This document shows positions 12,794 to 20,502 of a DNA stretch of 20,502 nt, in pieces. Source of the DNA: Candidatus Latescibacterota bacterium (GTDB taxonomy: Bacteria; Eisenbacteria; RBG-16-71-46; SZUA-252); assembly GCA_016207265.1 (NCBI GenBank), contig JACQPZ010000134.1, positions 1-20,502 on the forward strand, given 5' to 3'. How positions within the stretch are numbered: the first letter of the stretch is position 1; each line of letters opens with the position of its first letter. The position numbers and the translations under genes are program-made. The notes under the pieces were generated by a model. It was given only the letters and a program-made list of their open reading frames with translations. It was not told the origin of the DNA and ran no database searches.

Positions 12794-14196
12794 GGTTTCT
12801 CCTCCAGCGCGCGTACGATCGAGGTGACGAGCCCGGGGATCTCGCCGGGGTCCACCGTGCGCAGATCCAGGAGAAGCCGGCCCGACTCGATACGGCCCAG
12901 CACGGGATCGGGCCCCGTGCGGAGCGCGCGGGCCAGATCTTCCACGCTCCCCTTCACGGGCCGCAATGCAAGGGCGTACGACGGAACGCGGCCGAGCGGC
13001 ATCGATCCTCCACCCACCTCGGCCGTGCAGGCTACCACCTCCGCTCCGCACAGAGAAGCGCGTTCCGCTCCGATCGCGCGGATCACGCGCCTCGCGCGCG
13101 CCCGCACCCGCGCGGCGGGCTCGCCCAGCATGCGGAGCACGGGGAGATGCTCGCGCGCGGCCTCCGGATCCCGGTAGAGACGAATCGTCGCGGCGAGGGC
13201 CGCGAGCGTGAGCTTGTCCACCCGCAGGGCTCGGGCCATGGGATTCGCCCGCAGAGCCTGGACGAGCGACCTGCGTCCCGCGATGATCCCCGCCTGGGGG
13301 CCGCCGAGGAGCTTGTCGCCGCTCATGCACACGAGGGGCACGCCTTCGGCCAGCGCCTCCCGCGCGACCGGCTCGGCCGGGAGGCCCCATCGCGTGAAAT
13401 CGAGCATCGCTCCGCTCCCGACGTCCTCGAGGAGCGGCAGCCGGTTCCTGCGGGCGAGCCGCACCAGCTCCTCGCGCGTCGTTTCCTGCGTGAACCCGAC
13501 CATCGCGAAGTTGCTCGGATGCACGCGCAGGAGCATCCCGGTCCGGGGACCGACCGCGCGCTCGTAATCGCGAATCCGGGTCTTGTTGGTGGTCCCGACC
13601 TCTCGAAGGATCGCCCCCGACCGCTCGAGGATCTCGGGGATCCGGAAGGCGCCGCCGATCTCCACGAGCTGCCCGCGCGAGACCACGGTCTCCTTCCCCG
13701 CGGAGAGGGTGTTGAGCGCGAGGAGCATGGCCGCCGCGTTGTTGTTGACGACGAGCGCTGCCTGGGCGTGGAGCAACTCCACGAGCAGCGGCTCGAGATG
13801 GGCCATCCGCGACCCGCGCGCCCCCGTGCCGAGCTCGATCTCGAGGTTCGTGTACCGCCGGGCCGCCTCCGCGACCGCGCGCGCGGCCTCCTCCGCGAGC
13901 GGGGCCCGACCCAGGTTCGTGTGGAGGACGACCCCCGTCGCGTTGATCACGGGCTTGAGGCTCGGACGCCGTCCTGCTTCCACGCGCCGCACCGCGTCCT
14001 GCACAATCGCTTCGCGCGAGGGAGCCGCGGCGCGGGCCCCGCCTCGCCTCACGGCGTCGCGGGCCGCGGCGACCGCCTCGCGGGCGGCGGCCACGAGAAC
14101 GCTGCGCGGAGCGGAGCCGCGCCGGGCGATCATCTCGCTCGAGTCGAGAATCGAGCCCACGGACGGAATCGCGCGGAGCGCCGAGCGGTTCGTCAT
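12790..14196 (-). CDS. selA: L-seryl-tRNA(Sec) selenium transferase
   Basis: A 468-residue PLP-dependent enzyme that converts Ser-tRNA(Sec) to Sec-tRNA(Sec) using selenophosphate. The family landmarks are all present: an N-terminal RAIPSVGSIL helix region, INATGVVLHTNLGRAPL (84-100), NNNAAAMLLALN (151-162), the PSNFAMVGFT segment, LLEDVGSGAML (255-265), and the PLP lysine in SGDKLLGGPQAG (Lys295). Length matches E. coli SelA. The ATG at 14196 follows livF by 22 bases with only a weak ribosome binding site. Its presence implies that the organism encodes selenocysteine. The usual partner selB and the tRNA(Sec) gene are not in this window. Some SelA-like proteins in archaea and bacteria have other roles, but the full length and intact motifs favour a true SelA. 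Confidence 0.95.
   Translation of the reverse strand: MTNRSALRAIPSVGSILDSSEMIARRGSAPRSVLVAAAREAVAAARDAVRRGGARAAAPSREAIVQDAVRRVEAGRRPSLKPVINATGVVLHTNLGRAPLAEEAARAVAEAARRYTNLEIELGTGARGSRMAHLEPLLVELLHAQAALVVNNNAAAMLLALNTLSAGKETVVSRGQLVEIGGAFRIPEILERSGAILREVGTTNKTRIRDYERAVGPRTGMLLRVHPSNFAMVGFTQETTREELVRLARRNRLPLLEDVGSGAMLDFTRWGLPAEPVAREALAEGVPLVCMSGDKLLGGPQAGIIAGRRSLVQALRANPMARALRVDKLTLAALAATIRLYRDPEAAREHLPVLRMLGEPAARVRARARRVIRAIGAERASLCGAEVVACTAEVGGGSMPLGRVPSYALALRPVKGSVEDLARALRTGPDPVLGRIESGRLLLDLRTVDPGEIPGLVTSIVRALEEKP
12799..12805 (-). promoter_or_regulatory. Strong ribosome binding site supporting a CTG start
   Basis: On the minus strand GGAGGAG (12805-12799) stands 5 bases before CTG (12793-12791). 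It is the best Shine-Dalgarno match in this part of the operon and is embedded in the last codons of selA. Because no ATG, GTG or TTG follows at suitable spacing, it decides the start of the downstream SPOR-domain gene. Confidence 0.6.
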
Positions 14197-14218
14197 CGCC
14201 GGATCCGCACCGGACCGG

Positions 14219-14935
14219 TCATCCCGCGCCGCCCAGGTACGCGGCTTGGACGAACGGGCTCTCGAGCAGGGCCCGGGCCCGGTCCGACATCCGGACCATG
14301 CCGGTCTCGAGCACGTAGCCCACGTCGGCCGTCGCGAGCGCCATCCGCGCGTTCTGCTCCACGAGGACGATCGTGGTCCCTTGGCTTCGGATCTCTCGGA
14401 TCACGGAGAAGATCTCGCGGACCAGAATCGGAGCGAGCCCCAGCGACGGCTCGTCCATGAGGAGGACCGTCGGCCGGGCCATGAGCGCGCGCCCGATCGC
14501 GAGCATCTGTTGCTCGCCGCCGCTCAGGGTCCCGGCCGACTGCCGGCGCCGTTCCTCGAGCCTCGGGAACCGCTGGAAGAGCCGTTTCAAGTCGGCGCCC
14601 ACGCCCCCGCGGTCCCGGCGCAGGTACGCCCCCATTTCCAGATTCTCGAGCACCGTGAGATTCGCGAACACGATGCGTCCTTCGGGTACGTGGGATATGC
14701 CGAGACGGACGATCTCGTGCGCCCGCACGGCGCCCAGGGAAGCCCCCCGGAATCGGATCCGGCCCCCGCTCGGCCGCACGAGCCCGGAGATCGCCCTCAA
14801 GGTCGTGCTCTTGCCGGCGCCGTTCGCGCCCACGAGGGTCGCGATCTCCCCCTCCTCGACCGAAAGGGAGATCCCCTTCAGGGCGTGGACCGCGCCGTAC
14901 CGGACGTGGAGATCCTCCAACTCGAGAAGCTTCAC
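14219..14935 (-). CDS. livF: Branched-chain amino acid-type ABC transporter ATP-binding protein LivF
   Basis: A 238-residue ABC ATPase, the second of the two nucleotide-binding subunits of a Liv/HAAT-family importer. Motifs are Walker A GANGAGKST (36-44), HVPEGRIVFANLTVLENL (typical of LivF), the signature LSGGEQQML, Walker B LLMDEPSLGLAP, and the switch region VEQNA. The GTG start at 14935 has GGGAG 7 bases upstream and overlaps the livG stop by four bases (GTGA), indicating translational coupling. The substrate is likely a branched-chain or other amino acid. Urea and amide transporters share this architecture and cannot be excluded. Confidence 0.95.
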   Translation of the reverse strand: MKLLELEDLHVRYGAVHALKGISLSVEEGEIATLVGANGAGKSTTLRAISGLVRPSGGRIRFRGASLGAVRAHEIVRLGISHVPEGRIVFANLTVLENLEMGAYLRRDRGGVGADLKRLFQRFPRLEERRRQSAGTLSGGEQQMLAIGRALMARPTVLLMDEPSLGLAPILVREIFSVIREIRSQGTTIVLVEQNARMALATADVGYVLETGMVRMSDRARALLESPFVQAAYLGGAG

Positions 14936-15702
14936 TGCTCTTCTCCCAGGTACGCCTCGATGACCTTGGGGTTCCGTTGAATCTCCACCGGAGTTCCCTC
15001 GGCGATCTTCACTCCGTAGTCGAGGACCGCGATCCGCTCGCAGATCCCCATGACCACCTTCATGTCATGCTCGATCAGAAGGACCGTCAGCGCGAATCGG
15101 TCGCGCACGTCCCGGATGAGGCGCATGAGCGCTGCGCTCTCCTGCTCGTTCATGCCCGCCGCCGGCTCGTCGAGCAAGAGGAGCTTCGGCTCGGTGGCGA
15201 GCGTGCGGGCGATCTCGAGACGCCGCTGCTCGCCGTACGGAAGGCTTCTCGCCTCGTTCTCGCGGTATCCCGAGAGCCCGAAGGTCTCGAGGAGCGCCTC
15301 CGACCGTTCCAGAATCGCGCGTTCCTCGCGCGCGGACCGCCCCGTCGCGAGGACGCTGTCGGCGAGGCCTGCGCCGCCGTGCAGGTGGCATGCGATCCGG
15401 ACGTTGTCGAGGCAGCTCAGATCCTGGAAGAGCCTCGGATTCTGAAACGTCCGCGCGACGCCCTTGGCCGCGATCGCATAGGTGGGACGGCCCTGGATCG
15501 GCGCTCCCTCGAGCGCGATCGTGCCCCGGGTCGGCTTGTAGACGCCGGTGACGAGATTGAAGACCGTGGTCTTCCCCGCGCCGTTCGGACCGATGAGGCC
15601 GCCCAGCATGCCGCGGGGAAGCTCGTAATCGAAATCGGAGACGGCTTTCAGCCCGCCGAAGGTGACGCATACCCCCCGGAGGGAGAGAAGCGCGCCGCTC
15701 AT
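14932..15702 (-). CDS. livG: Branched-chain amino acid-type ABC transporter ATP-binding protein LivG
   Basis: A 256-residue ABC ATPase that pairs with LivF under the LivH/LivM channel. Visible motifs are Walker A GPNGAGKTT (38-46), VARTFQNPRLF (Q-loop), the signature LPYGEQRRLEIA (the LivG-type form of LSGGQ), Walker B LLLLDEPAAGMN and IEHDMKVVMG. The C-terminal AEGTPVEIQRNPKVIEAYLG is diagnostic of LivG. The reading frame stays open far upstream, but the true start is ATG at 15702. It overlaps the livM stop as ATGA and gives the family-standard N-terminus. There is no separate Shine-Dalgarno sequence, so translation is probably coupled to livM. Confidence 0.95.
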   Translation of the reverse strand: MSGALLSLRGVCVTFGGLKAVSDFDYELPRGMLGGLIGPNGAGKTTVFNLVTGVYKPTRGTIALEGAPIQGRPTYAIAAKGVARTFQNPRLFQDLSCLDNVRIACHLHGGAGLADSVLATGRSAREERAILERSEALLETFGLSGYRENEARSLPYGEQRRLEIARTLATEPKLLLLDEPAAGMNEQESAALMRLIRDVRDRFALTVLLIEHDMKVVMGICERIAVLDYGVKIAEGTPVEIQRNPKVIEAYLGEEQ

Positions 15703-16685
15703 GCGGCCGGCTTGACGGCCGCCCGGCGCCACGGCGGCCGGAACCGGCGGAGGGAGATCTCCCGCCTTCCGAGAATCCCCTGGGGGCGCGCGATCATGAG
15801 GACGACCAGGAGAAGCGAGTAGACGATGAGCCGCTCGGCGCTCGCGAACCGGAGCAGCTCGGGGAGCGCCGTGAGCAGCGTCCCGCCCAGAATCGAGCCC
15901 GTTAGACTGCCCATCCCGCCCAGCACGACCATGATGATCACCTCGATCGACTTCATGAACGTGAAGCTGTTCGTATGGAGGTAGGTGTAGTGGGAGAAGA
16001 GCGCGCCGGCCGCTCCGGCGAAGAACGCGCCGATCACGAAGGCGGTGACCTTGTACCGCGTGGTCGGCACGCCGAGCGCCTCGGCCGCGATCTCGTCCTC
16101 CCGGATCGCGAGGAGAGCGCGGCCGTGATAGGAGCGCATGAGATTCCGGATCACGACGAAGGTGACCCAGACTCCGCCGAGCGCCCAGGCGGCGTTCGTC
16201 CGCTGCGGAACGCCCGCGAAGCCGCGCGCGCCTCCGACCGCGTCGATGTTCAGAATCGCGACGCGGATGATCTCGCCGAAGCCCAGCGTCACGATCGCGA
16301 GGTAGTCGCCGCGGAGCCTCATCGAGGGAAGGCCCACGATCAGCCCGGCGACCGCGGAGACGAGCCCACCGACGGCGATCGCGATCAGGAACGCGGCGGG
16401 CGCCGCCCAGCCGTCCGAGGCTCCCGAGGATCCGAAGAGGAGAGGCACGGCGTACACGGTGAACGCCGCCGAGGTATAGGCCCCGACCGCCATGAACCCC
16501 GCGTGACCGATCGAGAACTGGCCGGTGATGCCGTTCACGAGATTCAGGCTCACCGCGAGCATCACGTTGATCGAGCAGAGCACGAGAATCCGGTAGATGT
16601 ACGGGTTCAGAAGCCGGGAGCACGCCGCATCGATCGCCCACACCGCGACGATGGCGGCCAGCGAGGCAAGCGCGCTTCGACCCAC
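15699..16685 (-). CDS. livM: Branched-chain amino acid-type ABC transporter permease LivM
   Basis: A 328-residue inner-membrane permease. The sequence has the LivM hallmarks: SLNLVNGITGQFSIGHAGFM near the N-terminus, LPSMRLRGDYLAIVTLGFGE in the middle, REDEIAAEALGVPTTRYKV as the cytoplasmic coupling loop, and GGMGSLTGSILGG before the last helices. It ends with a basic cytoplasmic tail (RREISLRRFRPPWRR). The GTG start at 16685 has GGAGAAGG 6 bases upstream and lies 1 base after the livH stop. The 3' end overlaps livG by four bases. Confidence 0.94.
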   Translation of the reverse strand: MGRSALASLAAIVAVWAIDAACSRLLNPYIYRILVLCSINVMLAVSLNLVNGITGQFSIGHAGFMAVGAYTSAAFTVYAVPLLFGSSGASDGWAAPAAFLIAIAVGGLVSAVAGLIVGLPSMRLRGDYLAIVTLGFGEIIRVAILNIDAVGGARGFAGVPQRTNAAWALGGVWVTFVVIRNLMRSYHGRALLAIREDEIAAEALGVPTTRYKVTAFVIGAFFAGAAGALFSHYTYLHTNSFTFMKSIEVIIMVVLGGMGSLTGSILGGTLLTALPELLRFASAERLIVYSLLLVVLMIARPQGILGRREISLRRFRPPWRRAAVKPAA

Positions 16686-16686
16686 G

Positions 16687-17595
16687 CTAGACCTTCTCCG
16701 CCACGTTTCGGCCCAGGAGCCCCGTCGGCTTTACCAGGAGCACGAGGATCAGGATCACGAACGCGATCGCGTCCCGGTACGTCGACGAGATGTATCCGAC
16801 GACGAGATACTCGGAGACCCCCATGAGGAGCCCGCCGATCATGGCCCCGGGAATGCTCCCGATTCCTCCGAGCACCGCCGCGACGAACGCCTTGATACCC
16901 GGCATGATGCCCATGAGCGGCTCGATCTTGGGATTCGTGAGTCCCACCAGGAATCCCGCGGCGGCGGCCAGCGCCGAGCCGATGGCGAAGGTGATCGTGA
17001 TGATGCGGTCGACGGGGATTCCCATGAGGCTCGCCGCATCCCGGTGGAACGAGACCGCGCGCATGGCCTTCCCCGTGCGCGTCCGCTGCACGAACAGCGT
17101 GAGGCCCACCATGAGCAGCACCGACACGAGGACGACCGTGATCTGGTGGTTGGTCACCATGACGCCCTCGCCCAGCGTGATCGTGCGCGGCGTGATGACT
17201 TGCGGGAAGAACTTGGGATCGGCGCCGAAGAGACGGATCCCCGCGTTCTCGAGAAACAGGGAGACGCCGATCGCGGTGATGAGCGCCGTGAGACGGGAGG
17301 AGCGGCGGACGGGGCGGTAGGCGAACAGCTCGATGAGGACGCCCAGGAGCGCGCAGATCAGCATCGCTCCCAGGAGCACGGGCACGGCGAGGAGCGGAGA
17401 CGCGTCCCGCACGGTCCCCACGCCGAGCGCTCCCGCAAGGTAGTAGGCCGCGAACGCGCCCACCATGTAGACGTCCCCGTGCGCGAAGTTGATGAGGCGC
17501 AGGATGCCGTACACCATGGTGTAGCCGAGCGCGATGAGGGCGTAGATGCTCCCCCAGGCAACCCCGTTCGCAAGCTGCTGGAAGAATTCCTGCAC
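16687..17595 (-). CDS. livH: Branched-chain amino acid-type ABC transporter permease LivH
   Basis: A 302-residue inner-membrane permease, partner of LivM. Family motifs include NGVAWGSIYALIALGYTMVY at the N-terminus followed by LRLINFAHGD, TRTGKAMRAVSFHRDAASLM as the coupling loop, GGIGSIPGAMIGG, and the terminal VKPTGLLG. About eight hydrophobic segments are visible. The GTG start at 17595 has only a weak GGGTCC upstream. It lies 22 bases after the livK stop, with no terminator in between, so both are probably on one transcript. Confidence 0.94.
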   Translation of the reverse strand: MQEFFQQLANGVAWGSIYALIALGYTMVYGILRLINFAHGDVYMVGAFAAYYLAGALGVGTVRDASPLLAVPVLLGAMLICALLGVLIELFAYRPVRRSSRLTALITAIGVSLFLENAGIRLFGADPKFFPQVITPRTITLGEGVMVTNHQITVVLVSVLLMVGLTLFVQRTRTGKAMRAVSFHRDAASLMGIPVDRIITITFAIGSALAAAAGFLVGLTNPKIEPLMGIMPGIKAFVAAVLGGIGSIPGAMIGGLLMGVSEYLVVGYISSTYRDAIAFVILILVLLVKPTGLLGRNVAEKV

Positions 17596-17617
17596 GGGGA
17601 CCCGGCTGAAGCCGCGC

Positions 17618-18811
17618 TTACGGCTCGACCGTGGCGACGAACGTGTAGCCGCGGTTTTCGATTCCGAGGAACACGGCCGTCTTGACCGCGTTTCGACGGT
17701 CGTCGAGCGAGATTCTCCCCGTCACGCCCGGATAGTCGCGCGTCGCCGCGATCAGCCCGCGGAGCCGGGCGCGCGCGTCCTTCTGGTCGGCGTTCGGCGG
17801 ACCCGACAGCGCCTCGAAGCTCTTCGGATCCGTCTTGAGGAGCCGCTGCATGGCGTCCGTGAGCACCCCCGCGGCGTCGTAGGCCAGGGCGGCGAGTCCG
17901 TCCGGCGTCGCGCCGTAGCGCTTCCGATAGCTCTGCACGAATTCCTGGACCGCGGGGTTCGGATCGCTTTCCCAGTAGTGATTCACGAGATAGGAACCGT
18001 TCAGCGCGTCCTGCGCGATCTCGAGCAGACGGTCGGAAACCCAGCCGTCTCCGCCCAGCATCGGCACGTTGAGCCCCAGCTCGCGCGCCTGCCGCGCGAT
18101 CAGCCCCACCTCGGTGTAGTAGCCGGGGATGAAGATGAACTCCGGACGTTTCGCCTTGATCACGGTGAGCTGCGCCTTGAAGTCCTGGTCTCCCTCGCTG
18201 TAGGACTCGTCCGAGACGATCCTCCCTCCGAGCTTCAGGAACGATTCCGAGAAGTAGTTCGCGAGCCCGACGCTGTAATCGTTCTTGTTGTCCCGAAAGA
18301 CCGCGGCCTTCGAGAGGTGGAGGGTGTTCCTCGCGAACTTCGCGATCACCTCGCCCTGGAACGGGTCGATGTAGCAGACGCGAAAGATGTACGTGCCGAT
18401 CTCCGTCACCTTGGGATTCGTGGAGGAGGGGGTGATCATCGGGACCCCGGCGCTCTGGCAGATGGGGGCGGCCGCGAGGCTCCGGCTGCTCGCGACCTCG
18501 CCGAGCACGGCCACGACTCCGTCCTGGGCGATGAGCTTGTTGACGGCGGTCGCGGCCTCCTCGGGCTTGCTCTGGTCGTCTTCGACGAGGATGCGCAGCT
18601 TCTTTCCGCCGATCCCGCCCTGCGCGTTCAGATTGTCGATGTAAAGCTCGATCCCGTTCTTCGTGGAAATCCCGAACGTGGCGGTGGTCCCCGTGAGCGA
18701 GCCGTATTCTCCGATCTTGATTTCGGCCTCGCGCTTCGCGCACCCCGGCGCCGAAGCCATGGCCAGAAGCACGACCGCCGTGAATCGGATGGTCTTTGAG
18801 AATCGGATCAT
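17618..18811 (-). CDS. livK: ABC transporter substrate-binding lipoprotein (LivK/LivJ family)
   Basis: A 397-residue periplasmic binding protein of the leucine/isoleucine/valine family that delivers substrate to LivHM. It has a signal peptide with a lipobox-like SAPGC (Cys24), suggesting a lipid anchor, although the residue at -3 is Ala rather than Leu. The binding-fold core includes KIGEYGSLTG, GKKLRILVEDDQSKPEEA, GEVASSRSLAAAPICQ, VPMITPSSTNPKVTE, and the second-lobe AQLTVIKAKRPEFIFIPGYY. The ATG at 18811 is preferred over an in-frame start at 18877: it has GGGGGA 6 bases upstream and a proper signal peptide. About 90 bp separates it from the next gene upstream (stop at 18902). That gap holds no strong promoter I can name. 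Confidence 0.92.
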   Translation of the reverse strand: MIRFSKTIRFTAVVLLAMASAPGCAKREAEIKIGEYGSLTGTTATFGISTKNGIELYIDNLNAQGGIGGKKLRILVEDDQSKPEEAATAVNKLIAQDGVVAVLGEVASSRSLAAAPICQSAGVPMITPSSTNPKVTEIGTYIFRVCYIDPFQGEVIAKFARNTLHLSKAAVFRDNKNDYSVGLANYFSESFLKLGGRIVSDESYSEGDQDFKAQLTVIKAKRPEFIFIPGYYTEVGLIARQARELGLNVPMLGGDGWVSDRLLEIAQDALNGSYLVNHYWESDPNPAVQEFVQSYRKRYGATPDGLAALAYDAAGVLTDAMQRLLKTDPKSFEALSGPPNADQKDARARLRGLIAATRDYPGVTGRISLDDRRNAVKTAVFLGIENRGYTFVATVEP

Positions 18812-18901
18812 GGTCGATCCCCCGTCCCGTAAGTGCATGAATTCGAAGGCATTCTGCGCCGGTGAACCGCGGGCCACCCTATCCGATCCGAGCGCCAGGT
18901 T

Positions 18902-20299
18902 TCAAGGGGATACCGCCGCTCCGCCGGCCGGAGTCGCCTTTCCCGCGCGGATCACGAACCGCTCGGGCTCGGCTTTGACGAGCGGGCGAAGCGCGCGCAG
19001 GGCGCGTCCCTCCTCGGTCTCGTAGAGCTGCGCGCGGAGGGCCTCGCGCAGCATGGACGCGTTCAGACTCCCCCTCTCGATCCCGCGCGCGACCGCCAGG
19101 CCGACGAGGTATCCTCGCACGGACATGCGGGTCGGCGCCTCCCGATAGGTCCGCTGATACCGGGTCTCGAAGGAGTCGCGCGGGGCGCCTTCAATCGTGT
19201 AGTCCGACGTGAAGTAGGTCGCCCCCTCGAGCGCCGATCTCGCCTCGGCGCTCATTCCCTCCGGGTCCAGCGCGTCGAGCCCCAGCACGCGCGCGTTCGG
19301 CCATGCCGAGCCAAGCTGCGCGGCCGCGATTCCCGCGAGCCTCGGTGAAGTCAGAAGGACGAGCGCTCCCGGACGCTTCTCCCGCAGCGCCGTCAGAGGC
19401 TTCGTGAAGTCGACCGCGCCCTCCCGGACCCGCTCGCTCCCGACCACGTCGACGCCCGCGGCCCGGCACGCCGCCCGGACGGCATCCGCCCGGGACGAGT
19501 CCTCGGGACTGTCCGAGACGAGAAGCGCGACCGAGGCCTGGGCGCTCCCCTCCGCCACCCACTCCGCGAGCGCCTGCGCCAGGACGCCGTACCCCACGTG
19601 GAGCTGGAAGACGGCGTCGCCGAGGATCGCGAGCCGCTCGTTGGTGGCGGACGGCGACACGAGCACGGCGCCTACCACCTGGGTGGCGGCCGCGAGCGGA
19701 GCGGTGTTCGCGCTGAAGAGCTCTCCGATGATCACCGACACGCCGTGATCGCGCAGAAGCCACCGCGCCTTCCGAGCCCCGACCAGGGGGTCCCCCTCGG
19801 AATCGTGGAGAACAAGGTTGATCGTGGGAGCCCAATCGCGGTTGTGCTCGTCGACCGCGAGCCTCAGCCCCTGGACGAAGGTCTTCCCGTAGCGCTCGAA
19901 CCTGCCGGTCAGAGGAACGACAACGCCGATCCGGGAAATGCCGCTCTGGGCGCGGCGGTAGGCGAGCGAGTCGAGCGGGCATTTCTCGAGGGACTGGAGC
20001 GCGGCGCGGAGGCTCTTCCGCTCGCCGCCCCCCGTTCCGGAGGCGAGCCCGAGCCGGGCGGCCCAGATCTGCTCGGCCGTGCGGGTCATGGGCTCGAGCC
20101 GGTAGAGCTCGGGCTGGACCACGTACTGCGCGGCCCAGGTCGCCGCCTCCGCGGCGTCGGGCCGGTCGAGAAGGCGGGCCTTGAGCTCGGCCGCCTTCCC
20201 CGGCGGGTACCGGCGTTCGCTCTGCCCCGCGGCCGTGCCGGGATCGTGGACGCCCAGAGCAAGGGCGAGGGCGAGCACGAGCGTGCGCTCAGCCGTCAT
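18902..20299 (-). CDS. Exported periplasmic-binding-fold protein (ABC substrate-binding or LpoA-like)
   Basis: A 465-residue protein. It has a Sec-type signal peptide without a lipobox (TLVLALALALGV, cleavage probably near TAAG-QS) and a roughly 95-residue helical region (about 28-118). From residue 121 it has a type I periplasmic binding fold starting ISRIGVVVPLTGRFERYGKT. Other fold landmarks are LVLHDSEGDPLVGARKA, VIIGELFSANTAPLAAATQV and LVSPSATNERL. The helical extension before the binding fold is also seen in LpoA-type penicillin-binding-protein activators, so it may be a cell-wall regulator or sensor, not a second transporter component. The ATG at 20299 lies within the end of the preceding gene (11-base overlap). 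It is about 90 bp upstream of livK. Confidence 0.8.
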   Translation of the reverse strand: MTAERTLVLALALALGVHDPGTAAGQSERRYPPGKAAELKARLLDRPDAAEAATWAAQYVVQPELYRLEPMTRTAEQIWAARLGLASGTGGGERKSLRAALQSLEKCPLDSLAYRRAQSGISRIGVVVPLTGRFERYGKTFVQGLRLAVDEHNRDWAPTINLVLHDSEGDPLVGARKARWLLRDHGVSVIIGELFSANTAPLAAATQVVGAVLVSPSATNERLAILGDAVFQLHVGYGVLAQALAEWVAEGSAQASVALLVSDSPEDSSRADAVRAACRAAGVDVVGSERVREGAVDFTKPLTALREKRPGALVLLTSPRLAGIAAAQLGSAWPNARVLGLDALDPEGMSAEARSALEGATYFTSDYTIEGAPRDSFETRYQRTYREAPTRMSVRGYLVGLAVARGIERGSLNASMLREALRAQLYETEEGRALRALRPLVKAEPERFVIRAGKATPAGGAAVSP

Positions 20300-20502
20300 G
20301 GCCCCTGCCGGCGTGCTCGCGGGCGAGCCGCACGTAGCCCTCCGCCGATTCCACCAGACGAGCGCGTTGAGCCTCGGGGATCGGGCCCTTGATCCGCGCG
20401 GGCACTCCGGCGACGAAGGACCGCGGCGGCACGCGCATCCCCTCGAGAACGACGCTCCCCGCCGCCACGAGGGATTCCTCGCCGATCACACATCCGTCGA
20501 GC
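20289..20502 (-). CDS. Gamma-carbonic anhydrase-like hexapeptide-repeat protein (partial, C-terminal end)
   Basis: Only the last 70 or so codons are in the window; the gene enters from the right edge. The sequence DGCVIGEESLVAAGSVVLEG followed by VPPRSFVAGVPARIKGPIPE is the last turns of a left-handed beta-helix plus the PAR-type exit of the YrdA/PaaY gamma-carbonic anhydrase family. A C-terminal helix follows (RARLVESAEGYVRLAREH). The zinc-binding histidines lie upstream of the visible part, so catalytic status is unknown. It overlaps the next gene by 11 bases. Confidence 0.8.
   Translation of the reverse strand, partial: LDGCVIGEESLVAAGSVVLEGMRVPPRSFVAGVPARIKGPIPEAQRARLVESAEGYVRLAREHAGRGHDG

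Noticed and set aside
12794..13390. Upstream open extension of the SPOR-protein frame to an ATG at 13390 (700 residues in all)
   Set aside because: The extension is antiphase to selA, which is unmistakable, and its translation is Arg/Gly/Ala-rich noise. The family-like sequence begins only after the selA stop.
15703..16641. Upstream open extension of the livG frame (569 residues in all)
   Set aside because: It overlaps livM in another frame and translates to Arg/Asp-rich noise. The ATG at 15702 gives the standard LivG N-terminus.
18812..18901. Possible promoter (TTCACC-17-AATTCA) upstream of livK
   Set aside because: The -10 match is poor, and readthrough from the upstream gene explains expression equally well.
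1..20502. CRISPR arrays, insertion sequences, tRNA or rRNA genes, intrinsic terminators with U-tracts
   Set aside because: None was seen. The only repeats are the 15-bp units at 11551-11595 and GC-rich linker coding, and GC hairpins lack following T-runs.

Overview
This is a high-GC, densely coded bacterial window. Nearly everything is on the minus strand, with many GTG starts and 4-base or shorter gene junctions. No single gene fixes the taxon. The diderm-type SPOR protein, separate complex I genes, selenocysteine synthase, and an SMC whose Q-loop region resembles (from memory) the Bacteroidetes/FCB type suggest an uncultivated FCB-group lineage such as Candidatus Eisenbacteria. That placement is a low-confidence inference.

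Region 1 (1-2005, minus): complex I subunit genes interleaved with a metal transporter. The order of transcription is nuoI, a ZIP-family metal permease, then a nuoB-like ORF that runs off the left edge. The nuoB ORF is chimeric: after about 127 good NuoB residues it switches in frame into the body of a bacterial-type ferredoxin. The nuoI-zip unit and nuoB each have a near-consensus sigma70-type promoter placed exactly at the stop codon of the preceding gene.

Region 2 (2002-4702, minus): a 772-residue regulator (TPR-rich N-terminus, NtrC-like AAA+ domain, Fis-type HTH) that lacks the GAFTGA loop needed to contact sigma54. It lies just downstream of a small, unrecognised secreted protein. A peptide/TPR-regulator pair is one speculative reading.

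Region 3 (4703-6589): a 429-bp divergent intergenic region with an extended -10 promoter and two GGGAC/GTCCC palindromes spaced 20 bp apart. It drives a plus-strand gene for a wHTH-GAF-like-GGDEF diguanylate cyclase with intact active and inhibitory sites. This gene is the only plus-strand gene, and its stop codon overlaps the ftsY stop.

Region 4 (6586-20502, minus): about 14 kb of tightly packed co-directional genes. In order of transcription these are a gamma-carbonic anhydrase-like protein (partial), a periplasmic-binding-fold protein, a complete branched-chain amino acid-type ABC transporter (livK, H, M, G, F), selA, a membrane protein joining a degenerate BY-kinase/MinD-like domain to a SPOR domain, smc and ftsY. 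The largest gap is about 90 bp. The pseudo-BY-kinase/SPOR protein apparently starts at a CTG overlapping the selA stop and sits immediately before smc. With smc and ftsY it forms a plausible envelope/chromosome housekeeping block. The CTG-started pseudokinase-SPOR protein, the NuoB-ferredoxin chimera and the secreted-protein/TPR-AAA+ pair are the items most worth a second look.
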